Assembly (NCBI RefSeq): GCF_000763295.1
Contig: NZ_JRJE01000020.1
Location: 186,001-250,000 of the forward strand
DNA from: Thalassospira australica
Lineage (GTDB): Bacteria > Pseudomonadota > Alphaproteobacteria > Rhodospirillales > Thalassospiraceae
Length of the DNA: 64,000 nt
Reading direction: 5' to 3'
Both the position numbers and the translations under genes were made by a program. Of the stretch, positions 1 through 9,538 are shown piece by piece (the first letter of the stretch is position 1; the number at the start of each line of letters is the position of its first letter). Under the pieces are notes generated by a model. The model ran no database searches and was not told the DNA's origin. It saw nothing but the letters and a program-made list of their open reading frames with translations.

Positions 1-4
1 GAAC

Positions 5-628
5 ATGGGGATCGAAAACCCACTTTTGAAGCGCGCCTATGCCCTGGCGGGGAACCGTGATGACATTCGCGCAGTCTATGCCGATTGGGCCGAAAGCTAT
101 GACGACGACACGCTTGTCGGCATGGGCTACGTCGCCCCGGCGATTGCTGCGGAAACACTGGCGGCTGAAATCACATCATCGGACCGGGTTCTGGATGCTG
201 GATGTGGCACCGGACTTGTCGGCAAGGAACTGCATGACCAATGCGAACTGACGATTGATGGCATCGACCTTAGTACTGACATGCTTAAACAAGCCCGGCA
301 AAAAGGCATTTATGATGCGCTTGAAACCGCCGATCTGACCCAAAAGCTTGATATCGAAGATGACGCCTATGACGGGGTGATCAGTGTTGGCGTGTTCACA
401 AGCGGCCATGTTGGCCCAAGTGCGATGAACGAATTGGTCCGGGTGATCAAACCCGGCGCGCCGGCCGTCATTACCGTGCATGAAAAGGTCTGGGACAAGG
501 ACGGCTATGCTAAACACCTTGATCAGATGGAAGAAGACGGCATCGCCAAAGTCCGCGAAATCCGCGAGGCGCCGTATCACCAAAAAGAAGGCTACACCTG
601 CAAGCTTTGCATTCTTGAAGCGGCCTGA
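5..628 (+). CDS. Class I SAM-dependent methyltransferase
   Basis: A 207-residue protein with a Rossmann-type methyltransferase core. Motif I reads LDAGCGTGLVG at about residues 63-73, followed by an acidic second strand (IDLSTDMLKQAR) that would hold the SAM ribose. It resembles small Methyltransf_25/WBSCR27-type enzymes, and the substrate cannot be told from sequence. The start is the first ATG, only four bases from the window edge, so its ribosome site is not visible and a slightly longer protein is possible. It is convergent with hrpB, with 11 bases between the stop codons. The family call is firm; the role is unknown. Confidence 0.85.
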   Translation: MGIENPLLKRAYALAGNRDDIRAVYADWAESYDDDTLVGMGYVAPAIAAETLAAEITSSDRVLDAGCGTGLVGKELHDQCELTIDGIDLSTDMLKQARQKGIYDALETADLTQKLDIEDDAYDGVISVGVFTSGHVGPSAMNELVRVIKPGAPAVITVHEKVWDKDGYAKHLDQMEEDGIAKVREIREAPYHQKEGYTCKLCILEAA

Positions 629-639
629 GCACGTTCTCC

Positions 640-3147
640 CTACATCCGGCTTTTGACCCTGCGTGTTGGTTCGGCGACCTGCGGATCATCGGGCCAGTAA
701 TGTTTGGGATAGCGCCCCTTCATCTCGGCCTTGACCTGGGCATAGGACCCGTTCCAGAACCCGATCAAATCGCTTGTCACCTGAATGGGGCGTTGCGCCG
801 GGCTAAGCAGATGCAACGTCACCGCGACCTTGCCATTTGCCACCATCGGCGTTTCGGTTGCGCCAAACATTTCCTGCATGCGCACCGGAAGGGCCGGTGT
901 TTCACCGCTATAATCAATGCGGATGTTTGATCCCGTCGGCACCTGCCAATGGGTGGGCGCCAGACGATCCATTTCCTGTCGCTGGCTCCAGTCGATCCCG
1001 GCGAGCAAAGCCTCAGACAGGTTAATTTGTTTTAGCTGGCTGCGTTTGGTAATCCCGATCAGATAGGGTGCCACCCAATCTTCAAGCGATGTCAGCAGGC
1101 CGTCATCAGAAGCATCGGGCCAATGATCGCCATCCACCCGATGCAAGAACGCCAAGCGTTCACGCAGACCGTTCGCGGCCTTGTCCCACGGCAGGCAATG
1201 CAGGCCGAGCTTGCGGATGCCCTCGATCATGGCGGCTGCGATCGCGTCGGGATCGGCTTCGTCATGGGTGGCCTTTTCGTCCAGAACCAATGCGCCAATC
1301 CGGCGTTGCCAGCGGGCGGCCACCGCATCGCTTTGGCTATCCCAGAAAACCTCTGTGCCTTCGGAAATCTGATCGGCAAAATGGGTTTCAAGGGTGGCGC
1401 GCGCCACCGGGGCCGCAAGGTAAATCTTGGCTTCGCGTGCTTGCCCGTCCAGTTCCGCCACCGCGATATAGGGTTCGTTGGCAAGGCTGTCTTCGTTGGG
1501 CAAAACACCCCCGCGCCCACCTGACAGGCGATAACGCGCATCCGCACCTTTTCGCCGCTCGCCAATCCGGTCGGGATAGGCAAAGGCCAACAGCAAGCCG
1601 ACCTCATCAGCGCGATCAACCTGTGCTGGATCAGATTTGCCGAGCCCCGCCTGTTTGGCAACCGTTGCCAGTCGCCGTGACAGTTGCTTGGCCGCAGCAC
1701 CAATCATTTTTGGCGCATGGCCCTTTTGGATGGCGTCAATTCGCAGACGCAAATCCGCCCCACGCCCGCGCATGAAATCCCGGTCAGATAACAGCGCCGC
1801 CAAGGCACAGGCGACCACCTCAAGACCAAGCTGCGCCCCACGCAACATCATATGCGCCAAGCGCGGATGGACCGGCAATCCGGCCATGGCAGTGCCCATC
1901 GGCGTAATGCGGTTATCAGGATCAAGCGCCTCAAGTCCGCGCAGCACATCGCGCGCCTGATCGATCTTGGAGGCGTCCGGCAGATCAAGCCATGGCAGGG
2001 TTTCGGGATCGGTGACACCCCAGCGCGCCAGCTCAAGCGTCAGGGGGGCCAGATCGGCATCAGATATTTCCGGCGCGGTAAACGGCGGACGCGCACGCTG
2101 TTCATTTTCCGACCACAGGCGATAACACACGCCCGGCTCCAGTCGCCCGGCACGGCCGCGACGTTGCTCAGCGCTGGCTTGTGATGATTTCACCGTCACC
2201 AGCCGTGTCATGCCCGATGCCGGATCAAAGCGCGGCAAACGTTGCAAGCCGCTATCGACAACCACCCGGATGCCATCAATGGTCAATGACGTTTCAGCAA
2301 TGGCGGTTGCCAGCACCACCTTGCGCTTGCCTGCGGGGGCGGGCTGGATCGCGATATCCTGTGCCTTGGCATCCATCGCACCATACAGCGGGGCAATGAT
2401 GACATCCCCATCAACAGCCTCTTTTAACGCGCTTTCAACCCGGGTGATTTCGCCCTGCCCCGGCAGGAAGGCCAGGATCGACCCGTCTTCTTCGCGAAGG
2501 GCGGTTTTGATCGCCGCTGTCATCTCGGTATCAATGCGAATATTGCCCCATTTGTCGGGCTTGGGCGGGATGTATTGGGTCTTGACCGGGTACGCCCGGC
2601 CTTCGGATGTGATCAATAGGCAATCGCCCATAAGCGATGCAATCGGCCCGTCATCAAGGGTAGCGGACATCACGACAATGCGCAGGTCATCGCGGAGCGC
2701 CCCTTGGGTTTCAAGCGCAAGTGCCAAGCCCAGATCGGCATCAAGGGACCTTTCATGAAACTCATCAAAGATCACCGCACCGACCCCGGACAATTCAGGG
2801 TCATCCTGAATCATGCGCACCAGAATACCCTCGGTCACGACCTCGATCCTGGTATCAGACGAAACCTTGCTGTCAAACCGCACGCGATAGCCAACACGTG
2901 CGCCAACCGCCTCACCCAAAAGCTGCGCCATACGTCGGGCGGCGGCGCGTGCGGCCAGACGCCGTGGTTCCAGCATAATGATCTTCTGATCGCCCCGCCA
3001 CGCAGCATCCAGCAACGCCAACGGCACCTTGGTCGTCTTGCCCGCGCCTGGCGGCGCTTGCAAAACGGCATTGGTGCCCACATCCAGCGCGGATGTCAGG
3101 TCCGGCAGAACGGCATCAATCGGCAGGGCGGGATAGGCGTTGGGCAT
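640..3147 (-). CDS. hrpB: ATP-dependent helicase HrpB
   Basis: An 835-residue DEAH-box RNA helicase-like ATPase of the HrpB family, close to the usual family length. Visible motifs are Walker A (APPGAGKTT, about 31-39), a DEFH Walker B box at 128-131, SAT at 161-163, and motif VI QRRGRAGR near residue 330. A helicase-associated domain and the long HrpB-specific C-terminal region follow. HrpB is widespread in Proteobacteria, but its cellular substrate is poorly defined. It sits at the edge of the polysaccharide locus with no sign of being part of it. The ATG at 3147 gives the canonical N-terminus just ahead of Walker A. Confidence 0.95.
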   Translation of the reverse strand: MPNAYPALPIDAVLPDLTSALDVGTNAVLQAPPGAGKTTKVPLALLDAAWRGDQKIIMLEPRRLAARAAARRMAQLLGEAVGARVGYRVRFDSKVSSDTRIEVVTEGILVRMIQDDPELSGVGAVIFDEFHERSLDADLGLALALETQGALRDDLRIVVMSATLDDGPIASLMGDCLLITSEGRAYPVKTQYIPPKPDKWGNIRIDTEMTAAIKTALREEDGSILAFLPGQGEITRVESALKEAVDGDVIIAPLYGAMDAKAQDIAIQPAPAGKRKVVLATAIAETSLTIDGIRVVVDSGLQRLPRFDPASGMTRLVTVKSSQASAEQRRGRAGRLEPGVCYRLWSENEQRARPPFTAPEISDADLAPLTLELARWGVTDPETLPWLDLPDASKIDQARDVLRGLEALDPDNRITPMGTAMAGLPVHPRLAHMMLRGAQLGLEVVACALAALLSDRDFMRGRGADLRLRIDAIQKGHAPKMIGAAAKQLSRRLATVAKQAGLGKSDPAQVDRADEVGLLLAFAYPDRIGERRKGADARYRLSGGRGGVLPNEDSLANEPYIAVAELDGQAREAKIYLAAPVARATLETHFADQISEGTEVFWDSQSDAVAARWQRRIGALVLDEKATHDEADPDAIAAAMIEGIRKLGLHCLPWDKAANGLRERLAFLHRVDGDHWPDASDDGLLTSLEDWVAPYLIGITKRSQLKQINLSEALLAGIDWSQRQEMDRLAPTHWQVPTGSNIRIDYSGETPALPVRMQEMFGATETPMVANGKVAVTLHLLSPAQRPIQVTSDLIGFWNGSYAQVKAEMKGRYPKHYWPDDPQVAEPTRRVKSRM

Positions 3148-3222
3148 CGGGGTCTTTCAGCTCGCAAATGATATGCCGGTTATTTCGCAAATCTGGCGAG
3201 GTGGCAAGGTTTGCAAGTTCTG

Positions 3223-4569
3223 CTAGGTCTGCTCCCCGTCAACGGTTGGACGGGGAGCTAAAATCAAACCACGTTCACCTGCAATCCGTTGCAGGGTTTT
3301 CAGCCCGCGCGTCAGATCATAAAGCGCTTCCATCTCACCGCGTGCTTTCATCTCTGCGGCGGCTTTGCGCGTGACGACATAAAGGGCGCGAAAGTCGGTA
3401 TCAGATAATGCACGCAACGCGGCCTCCTTGACATTGCGCTCCGGGTCGGGATGGGCAAAGACAAGGGGCGTATCAGGGGCCAGAACCGGGCTGTTTGGGC
3501 GTTGATCCATCGCCATCGTTTCTATCACGATTGACAGTCCCCAGACCATCCAGGCCTGTGTCCAGCGCATATAGTTTCGCCGATCCGGCCCAAGCCGCCC
3601 GATGCCGGCAAAGAACACATCGCGTTCGGGATCAAACAGATTTTCTGCCGCCCATCGGGCAACCTTGACCGCCCCGTCCATATCGCCAAACCTGCACAGA
3701 CTTGCCATGGCTTGGGCTACCGCATGAGCATCACGGTATCCGTCCTTATCGGCAAAACTGCGCGGCAAACCGTTGTGATCAAAGCAATGGCTGCGATAAA
3801 ATCCCCATCCACACGCAAGGGCATCATCAAGCCCCACCATACCTGACGCCCGAAAGCGCCCCAGAAGATCAAGAATGTAGCCGGTATGAAACCCGTCAAT
3901 GAAACCATGGTGGGCACGCGTGCCATAGGTCCAGCCACCATCGGATCGTTGCGCCCTTAAGACACGTGCCACCGCCTGTTCGGATTTTGCATTTGGCCCG
4001 ATAATGCGCAGCAGGGCAAAACCCGCCCACAGACTGGCATTATGAATTTCAACGTCGGTGTGATCGAAATAGGCAAAGTAACTATCACGCCAAAGCGGAC
4101 CGGCGATAAATTCCGCAGCCCGGATAAGGGCCGGATGATCCGCCAGTACGCCCGTTTCCATCAGCCCATCAACACCAAAGCTTGTGACAATCGCGTTGCT
4201 CTGATGGTGTTTGGCGTAAAACGCCCGTGCCTGCCAGGCAAACGGATAACCCCAACCACCATCCGGGTTTTGCAGCGCCAGCAGATCATCCCTGACATCA
4301 GCAAGCACAACACCCGTGCCCGCACCACTCAAAAGCGCAAGCGTTTTGGGATTTACCATATGCGGAATGCGGGCAGCCTTGCGCAAAACATCAGGCCCAC
4401 GTTTGATCGCCTGCACCCAACACAGTCGCGCCAAGCCAAGCCGCCCAAGCCCGCTTGCCTGAAACAACCGGCTTTCAAGCCCGTCAAATGGGTCCGCCCC
4501 GGCAAAGCCATCGCGGGCCATGCGGGCCAGAACCCGGTCGCGTATGTCGATCAAACCGGCTCTATCCAT
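3223..4569 (-). CDS. Predicted alpha/alpha-toroid protein of the polysaccharide locus
   Basis: I chose the ATG at 4569 (448 residues) because a run of G lies six bases upstream; an in-frame ATG at 4575 and an open frame to 4614 also exist. The protein is helical and carries two repeats resembling the QW motifs of prenyltransferase/squalene-cyclase toroids: QNPDGGWG at about 100-107 and QRSDGGWTYG at about 207-216. There is no signal peptide or membrane segment, so it is probably cytoplasmic. It overlaps the end of the upstream ligase-like gene by 19 bases, which suggests coupled translation. Toroid proteins in sugar loci can be lyases, hydrolases, epimerases or cyclases; I cannot say which, and no catalytic residues are recognisable. 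Real gene: sure. Function: unknown. Confidence 0.75.
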   Translation of the reverse strand: MDRAGLIDIRDRVLARMARDGFAGADPFDGLESRLFQASGLGRLGLARLCWVQAIKRGPDVLRKAARIPHMVNPKTLALLSGAGTGVVLADVRDDLLALQNPDGGWGYPFAWQARAFYAKHHQSNAIVTSFGVDGLMETGVLADHPALIRAAEFIAGPLWRDSYFAYFDHTDVEIHNASLWAGFALLRIIGPNAKSEQAVARVLRAQRSDGGWTYGTRAHHGFIDGFHTGYILDLLGRFRASGMVGLDDALACGWGFYRSHCFDHNGLPRSFADKDGYRDAHAVAQAMASLCRFGDMDGAVKVARWAAENLFDPERDVFFAGIGRLGPDRRNYMRWTQAWMVWGLSIVIETMAMDQRPNSPVLAPDTPLVFAHPDPERNVKEAALRALSDTDFRALYVVTRKAAAEMKARGEMEALYDLTRGLKTLQRIAGERGLILAPRPTVDGEQT

Positions 4570-5642
4570 TTGCATCCCCCCCGGCGCACAGAAATCCCGG
4601 CCGCAATACCACAACAGATCAGATAATGCCCGTACGTCAGCGTATTATCCGTCACCATCGTCAACATAACCGAAAGCAACAGACACACCGAAAGGCGCAC
4701 ATGACGCACGGCCCAAAGCATTACAATCCATCCCAACAACCATAATACGGCCCCGACAATCCCGGTTTCAAACAGGATACGGAAATGGTCGTTATGCAAC
4801 GCTCCGAACGACCCAAAAGATATGTGTGATGATAAAATCGCCTCAACCGCGCCTGCCCCGAAGCCAAACCATTGTTGCGCCATTGATGCCGCGCGCCAGA
4901 GTTCCCAGAACTCCTGCCAGAATGGAAAACGCCCGCTGCCATGAGTCAAAAACAGGCGTGGCAGATGATCAACCGCCGCCCATCCCAAAACGCCCACCGC
5001 ACAAAGTGCAAACAACCATGTCAGCACACGTGAAAACCAAATAGCTCCCATAAGGTTGACCAGCATCGCCAAGACCGCAATCCGCGTCTGACTTAGCAAC
5101 ACGGCAATGCCCGCAGTCCCGCCAAGCCAGCGATGCCCGCGCCATTGCGCCACTGAACATAGCGCAAACAACCCCAGAAACAGGAACGGCTGGTTAAGCC
5201 GCATGCCGTCGTGCGTGACGTAAAAGGAACTCGAAAGAACCAAATAAACCACCAGAACCGGAACAATGATACGCAGGCAATCGCGCCCGATCACACACCC
5301 GGCCAAAAGCCCGACCGGCAACATCAAAAGATTGCCGACAAGGCGAAGCTTCTCGACCCCTACTCCACTGCCAACCACAATCACGGTGATAAGCCCCAGC
5401 AGGATCCCCCCGCCGATAAGCGCAGTTGGCGAAAACCTGAGCCCGCGTAAAAAGCCAAGCACCATGATCCCCCAGAACACAAGCAGGATCAGCTTCGCCA
5501 TCATGCCGCCCGCCGCAATCAGCCAAAGCGAACCGCCCATCACCAGATTGCCCAAAAGAACCAACCAGATTGGAAGCACAATACCGTGCGACGCGGAGTG
5601 GCGGCTGTCAGCTGATATCCCCGCAATTGTTCCCCCTGTCAT
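4551..5642 (-). CDS. O-antigen ligase/polymerase-like membrane protein
   Basis: A 363-residue protein built almost entirely of hydrophobic segments, about ten by eye, with a larger loop in the second half. This layout fits the Wzy/WaaL O-antigen polymerase-ligase superfamily, whose members join undecaprenyl-linked glycans at the outer face of the inner membrane. The family has little sequence conservation, so the call rests on topology and on the setting beside a second ligase-like gene, a Wzc-like gene and glycosyltransferases. It is transcribed away from 5750-7075; the 107 bases between the two starts must hold both promoters. The predicted N-terminus is short and polar before the first helix. 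Confidence 0.7.
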   Translation of the reverse strand: MTGGTIAGISADSRHSASHGIVLPIWLVLLGNLVMGGSLWLIAAGGMMAKLILLVFWGIMVLGFLRGLRFSPTALIGGGILLGLITVIVVGSGVGVEKLRLVGNLLMLPVGLLAGCVIGRDCLRIIVPVLVVYLVLSSSFYVTHDGMRLNQPFLFLGLFALCSVAQWRGHRWLGGTAGIAVLLSQTRIAVLAMLVNLMGAIWFSRVLTWLFALCAVGVLGWAAVDHLPRLFLTHGSGRFPFWQEFWELWRAASMAQQWFGFGAGAVEAILSSHISFGSFGALHNDHFRILFETGIVGAVLWLLGWIVMLWAVRHVRLSVCLLLSVMLTMVTDNTLTYGHYLICCGIAAGISVRRGGCKWIEPV

Positions 5643-5749
5643 CGCGCATCACCCCGGCTGCATCGCGACGAACAGGCACGCATGAGGACATCCCCCATAA
5701 ATTCGGGTATGCTGAAAGTCTTGTTTTCAAAGCAGGTTGATCGTTTCGG

Positions 5750-7075
5750 ATGCTCAAGCTGGCGCAAATTTGTCTGATGGCTCAGATCATTCTGACCCCG
5801 CTGATGTTGGGTGGAGCGCGGCCGTGGGCATTGGCGGTTCTGGCGATGCTGACCGGGACCGGCATCCTTGCCGTTTGCATGCGCCCCGGTCCCGTGCGCG
5901 CAGCAGGTTACCTGCGCCATGCCTGGTTGTTTCTGGGCGCATTGATCGTCTGGTGCCTGATACAAAGCCTGCCGATCTGGCCGATACAATCTGATCCGTT
6001 CAAGGCGCCAATGATCGCGCTGATGCCAGATGGCTGGATGGACACGGCCATCTATCTGGTCTGGCTTGGCGGGCTTGTCACCCTGACGTCGCTGATCGGG
6101 CAAGCGTGCGGTCAGCACCTCGTAAACCTTGCAGCCTGCGCCATCGTGATCAGTTGCGCCCTTCAGGTTGCGCTGGCGGCCACATCCGCGCTGTTTGACT
6201 GGAACACAACATACTGGTTTGCCAAGCAGGCCCATCTGGGGGACTGGACCGGCAGTTTTGCCAACCGCAATGCCTTTGGCGCATTGATGGGGTTTGGCGT
6301 TCTTGCCTGTCTGTTTTTCTATGACCACAGCCCGGCGCAATCGGCTGGAAAGCGCCTTGATCGGTCGGGTGGCTGGTTGGCGCTTGCGATCCTGTTTGCC
6401 GCCGCCCTGATCCAAAGCCATTCGCGTCTGGCCTTTGTCATGATGCTGGTTGGGGGCATGGTCTTTGGCCTGCTGCGCACGGCCCCATACGCAAACTTTT
6501 CCAAACGCATGATCTTTGCCTGCTTGGGGGGACTTTTGGTAATCGGCCTTGCCACCCTGATCTCGCCAGAGCTTTTTGTACGCTTTTCCGATCTTTCGCG
6601 CGCCGATCTGATCCAGCGTGATGATCTTTGGCAGACAGCCCTTCTTGCCATCACAGATCGACCAATCACCGGATTTGGCCCGGATAGCATCACGCTTGCC
6701 CTTGGTCATTTTGCAACCCCGAAGCTGAACACACATGCCAACTGGTTTAGCAGCCATAACCTGTGGCTGGACGGGGCCATCATGTTTGGTGTTCCGATCA
6801 TGCTGGGCATTGGTCTGGCATTAAGTGCGGCCATTAAAATCGTACTCAGAACCTGCCCCCACACCGCAAACCGCGCCCTTCTGATCGCGTTGTTTGCGAT
6901 GACACTTCCTAGCACATTTGGCGACTGGGTCATGATCATTCCTGCCCTTACTCTGCCGGTGGTATTGCTGATGGTGGCAAGCTTTGAAGCCGGGCTTGCA
7001 GGGCAAGCGACAAGGCCCGAATACGGGGATCACGCGGTGCAATCACCCGCGCCTGATCAAGCAACCTTGCACTAG
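5750..7075 (+). CDS. O-antigen ligase family protein (Wzy_C-like)
   Basis: A 441-residue polytopic membrane protein. The central region contains GDWTGSFANRNAFG and, later, a GFGPDS loop followed by HANWFSSHNLWLD. These fit the Wzy_C/O-antigen ligase pattern of a large periplasmic loop with a conserved arginine-asparagine segment and a late histidine. It probably polymerises or transfers the locus glycan in the periplasm. Its last 128 bases are antisense to the end of the small gene at 6948-7361. A second ligase-like protein is encoded divergently at 4551-5642, so one may be a polymerase and the other a ligase; sequence alone does not assign them. Confidence 0.8.
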   Translation: MLKLAQICLMAQIILTPLMLGGARPWALAVLAMLTGTGILAVCMRPGPVRAAGYLRHAWLFLGALIVWCLIQSLPIWPIQSDPFKAPMIALMPDGWMDTAIYLVWLGGLVTLTSLIGQACGQHLVNLAACAIVISCALQVALAATSALFDWNTTYWFAKQAHLGDWTGSFANRNAFGALMGFGVLACLFFYDHSPAQSAGKRLDRSGGWLALAILFAAALIQSHSRLAFVMMLVGGMVFGLLRTAPYANFSKRMIFACLGGLLVIGLATLISPELFVRFSDLSRADLIQRDDLWQTALLAITDRPITGFGPDSITLALGHFATPKLNTHANWFSSHNLWLDGAIMFGVPIMLGIGLALSAAIKIVLRTCPHTANRALLIALFAMTLPSTFGDWVMIIPALTLPVVLLMVASFEAGLAGQATRPEYGDHAVQSPAPDQATLH

Positions 7076-7361
7076 CCGCAAGGTCAGCCTGCGCAAGGTT
7101 GATGGCCTTTAACGTCAATAAAACCGGATCAAACGGATCAGAGACAAGTGCGTCTGCCAGCCCATCACGAACCTGTTGCCCATCACCGGAACCAAGGGCA
7201 CGCACCAACCGTTGCGCACTTAGTTGCGCAGAAAAACCATCGGCATTTTCAAAGGCCGATGGTTTGTCATTGACCTGCGAGAAGGCGCGCACCTCTGAAA
7301 ACAGGGCCACGCCCCCCGCTCCCAGCACCAAGCCCCCAATGACAAGCAGGACATATTTCAT
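6948..7361 (-). CDS. Small membrane-anchored helical protein of the polysaccharide operon
   Basis: A 137-residue protein with an N-terminal signal anchor (MKYVLLVIGGLVLGAGGVAL) and a helical, alanine-rich body that looks like one or two TPR units (DPFDPVLLTLKAINLAQADL and a following helix pair). The start overlaps the wzc-like stop by four bases (ATGA), so it is translated as part of that operon. I do not recognise the family. A periplasmic helical accessory to the Wzc-like protein or to polymerisation is a guess from position. The 3' part overlaps the convergent ligase gene by 128 bases, which is unusual for two real genes. Coding support comes from the operon overlap and the coherent N-terminus. 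Confidence 0.65.
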   Translation of the reverse strand: MKYVLLVIGGLVLGAGGVALFSEVRAFSQVNDKPSAFENADGFSAQLSAQRLVRALGSGDGQQVRDGLADALVSDPFDPVLLTLKAINLAQADLAASARLLDQARVIAPRDPRIRALSLALQARLQSLPPSAIPPAE

Positions 7362-9538
7362 GACACCTGCCCGGTGTTCGCGGTTGGCGATATTCCCTTG
7401 CCATAAGCCACCCGCGGCTGCGCACCGTTTAAAACAATCCCTTCCGGGGCAATGCCCGCTGCACTCAACTGGTCAAGGGCGTGGGCAATATCCCGACGCT
7501 TGCTGTGGCCACACCGCAGGGCAAATAGCCTGACATCCGCCAAACCAAGTGCAACCACCCCATCCGCAACCGACAGGATCGGCGGTGTGTCAATAATCAC
7601 ATGATCAAACCGCGCCCGCAGGTGGGTGACAATTTCTGCCAACCGCCTGTCAATCAGGCCCGTGGCAATATGGCCAGGCACAGCCATGCGCGCCCCAAGG
7701 TAATAATATCCATCTTGCCCCTTTGCTGCGGTCAGAACGTCATCAAGCACCACATCACCTGACATCACTGCACTCAGATCCGGGCGCATTGCATCACCGA
7801 TTTTAACGTGCGCAGGCAAAGCCGGATCATGCAGGTCCGCATCCAATACAATCACAGACGCCCCCAACCCGCCAAGCTTGTCGGCCAATGCGTGGGTGAT
7901 GTGGCTTTTGCCATCTCCTGAAACCGGCGATGCAATTGCAATGACCTGCCCGGTTTGATCATCAGGTCTGTCGCCTTCACCACCTTGCGCCATAATGCGC
8001 ATCAAGACGGCCAAATGCCCGGCTGCCTCCTCAAACGAAGAGGTTGTCTTGTTTGAGCCTGCCCCACCGCGGCGATCGGGGATGCGGGCAAACAACGGAA
8101 CGCCAAGGTGGGGTTGCGGGTCAAAATCGTCATCAACGGTCTGATCAAAATAATGGCGCAATAATGCGGCAACAACTGCGGCAAAAAGCGCAACCATGAT
8201 GGCCAGAACACTCAAGTGACGTTTGCTGGGGAACTCCGCCGCACGCGGCAACATCGCGGCGCGAATGATTTCGGCGTCGCCATGAAATGCGGCCAATGCC
8301 CGGCGCAGCGCCTGAACCCGCTGCCCAAGTTCCTGCAATTCAGTACGGGCCATGGCAACAGATCGCATCAATGCTGCCTGCCCTTGAACGCTTGTCGTGC
8401 GCGCGGCCATCCGATCCTGCCACTGATCACGCTGGGCAATGATCAGGTGTAATCTTTCCTCGGCCTCTTTGAGGGCGATATCCATACTGCCAGAAACGGT
8501 TTCTGCCGCCCGCGCAAGCGCCATGCGCGCATCGTCAAGCTCCTGCTTTTTGCCCTGCATGCGGGGGTGCCTGGGACCATATCGTTGATCAAGAACGGCA
8601 AATTCCTGCTTTTTGTCTTCAAGCTGTTCTGAAAGCTGCTGAACCGTTGGGTGGCCTACGACATCGGGGATCGCCAAAAGATCATCAAGGGTTTCTGCCG
8701 CCCTGCGGTTTTCACGGGCAAGACGCAGGGCCACGACCTCCTGCCCCAGTTTTTCGGCCTGCTCATCCAGGGCATAAATGCGATCAAGCATTCGGTTGCC
8801 CTCATCCGCATCAAGCATTCCGACCCTGCTTTGCGCCCGCGCCAGATCACCTTCAAGTACGGCCAGTTCACTTTGGGCAGCGTCAAACTGTGAAACGGCC
8901 TCCGTCAGTTGACGTCGGAGTGTGCGTTTTTGTTGGTTTTCACGGTGCCATACATAACTTTCGATAACCGCCTGCAACGCCTTTTGCGCTATTTCCGGCT
9001 GAGCCGCGCTAAAGCCAACCTCAATCACCGCTGCATTACCAACCCGGCTTGCATTCAGTCCCCCACGAAGGCGGGTGACCATGTCGGCTTCATCGGCAGG
9101 ACGGTTTTCTTCAAAAGAAGGCTGCTTGAACACCGCCACCAATTGAGCAAACAAGCCGTCATCTGGCACCGACATCAGAGTAATACCTTCGCCGCGCAAG
9201 ACCGATGCTGCTGCCTCAAGCGTCTGCTGGCTTTTAATCGCGGCAATCGCGGTTTCAATCTGTTGCGCGCTCAGAACGCCACGCGAAATTGCCCCATCAT
9301 CAGTCCAGACACGGCCTGCAATTTGCGCGTCCAGCGACAAACCAATTTCCGCCACCGCACGATAGGTCCCCCGCCAATTGGCAACCAGGGCAAAAAGCAA
9401 AACAAGCGTGACAACAAAGCTCAGGATCGCAACACCACGCCGCTGCCAAACAATAATCACCAAATCGCGTAGAGACGGATCAAAACGTTCGGTTGCCTGA
9501 CTGCTGACAGAACCGGTGGGCACATGGTTTTGCATCAT
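7358..9538 (-). CDS. Wzc/GumC-like polysaccharide copolymerase with BY-kinase domain
   Basis: A 726-residue inner-membrane protein of the PCP-2a type. It has a Wzz-type N-terminus with a membrane helix near 36-53, a long periplasmic coiled-coil region (about 190-430), a second membrane helix near 440-465, and a cytoplasmic ATPase domain. Walker A is PVSGDGKS (538-545), Walker A' is VIVLDADLHDP (562-572) and Walker B is VIIDTPP (about 647-653). Such proteins control chain length and export of exopolysaccharide. The C-terminus has only one tyrosine (about 712) rather than the usual cluster, so autophosphorylation control may be reduced or absent. It overlaps both neighbours by ATGA. Confidence 0.88.
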   Translation of the reverse strand: MMQNHVPTGSVSSQATERFDPSLRDLVIIVWQRRGVAILSFVVTLVLLFALVANWRGTYRAVAEIGLSLDAQIAGRVWTDDGAISRGVLSAQQIETAIAAIKSQQTLEAAASVLRGEGITLMSVPDDGLFAQLVAVFKQPSFEENRPADEADMVTRLRGGLNASRVGNAAVIEVGFSAAQPEIAQKALQAVIESYVWHRENQQKRTLRRQLTEAVSQFDAAQSELAVLEGDLARAQSRVGMLDADEGNRMLDRIYALDEQAEKLGQEVVALRLARENRRAAETLDDLLAIPDVVGHPTVQQLSEQLEDKKQEFAVLDQRYGPRHPRMQGKKQELDDARMALARAAETVSGSMDIALKEAEERLHLIIAQRDQWQDRMAARTTSVQGQAALMRSVAMARTELQELGQRVQALRRALAAFHGDAEIIRAAMLPRAAEFPSKRHLSVLAIMVALFAAVVAALLRHYFDQTVDDDFDPQPHLGVPLFARIPDRRGGAGSNKTTSSFEEAAGHLAVLMRIMAQGGEGDRPDDQTGQVIAIASPVSGDGKSHITHALADKLGGLGASVIVLDADLHDPALPAHVKIGDAMRPDLSAVMSGDVVLDDVLTAAKGQDGYYYLGARMAVPGHIATGLIDRRLAEIVTHLRARFDHVIIDTPPILSVADGVVALGLADVRLFALRCGHSKRRDIAHALDQLSAAGIAPEGIVLNGAQPRVAYGKGISPTANTGQVS

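Noticed and set aside
1068-1775. Plus-strand ORF opposite hrpB
   Set aside because: Pro/Arg/His-rich shadow frame opposite conserved helicase motifs.
5639-6757. Long minus-strand ORF (372 codons) opposite the ligase-like gene
   Set aside because: Its sequence is Lys/Gln/Arg-rich without hydrophobic patterning, and it lies antisense to a convincing membrane protein.
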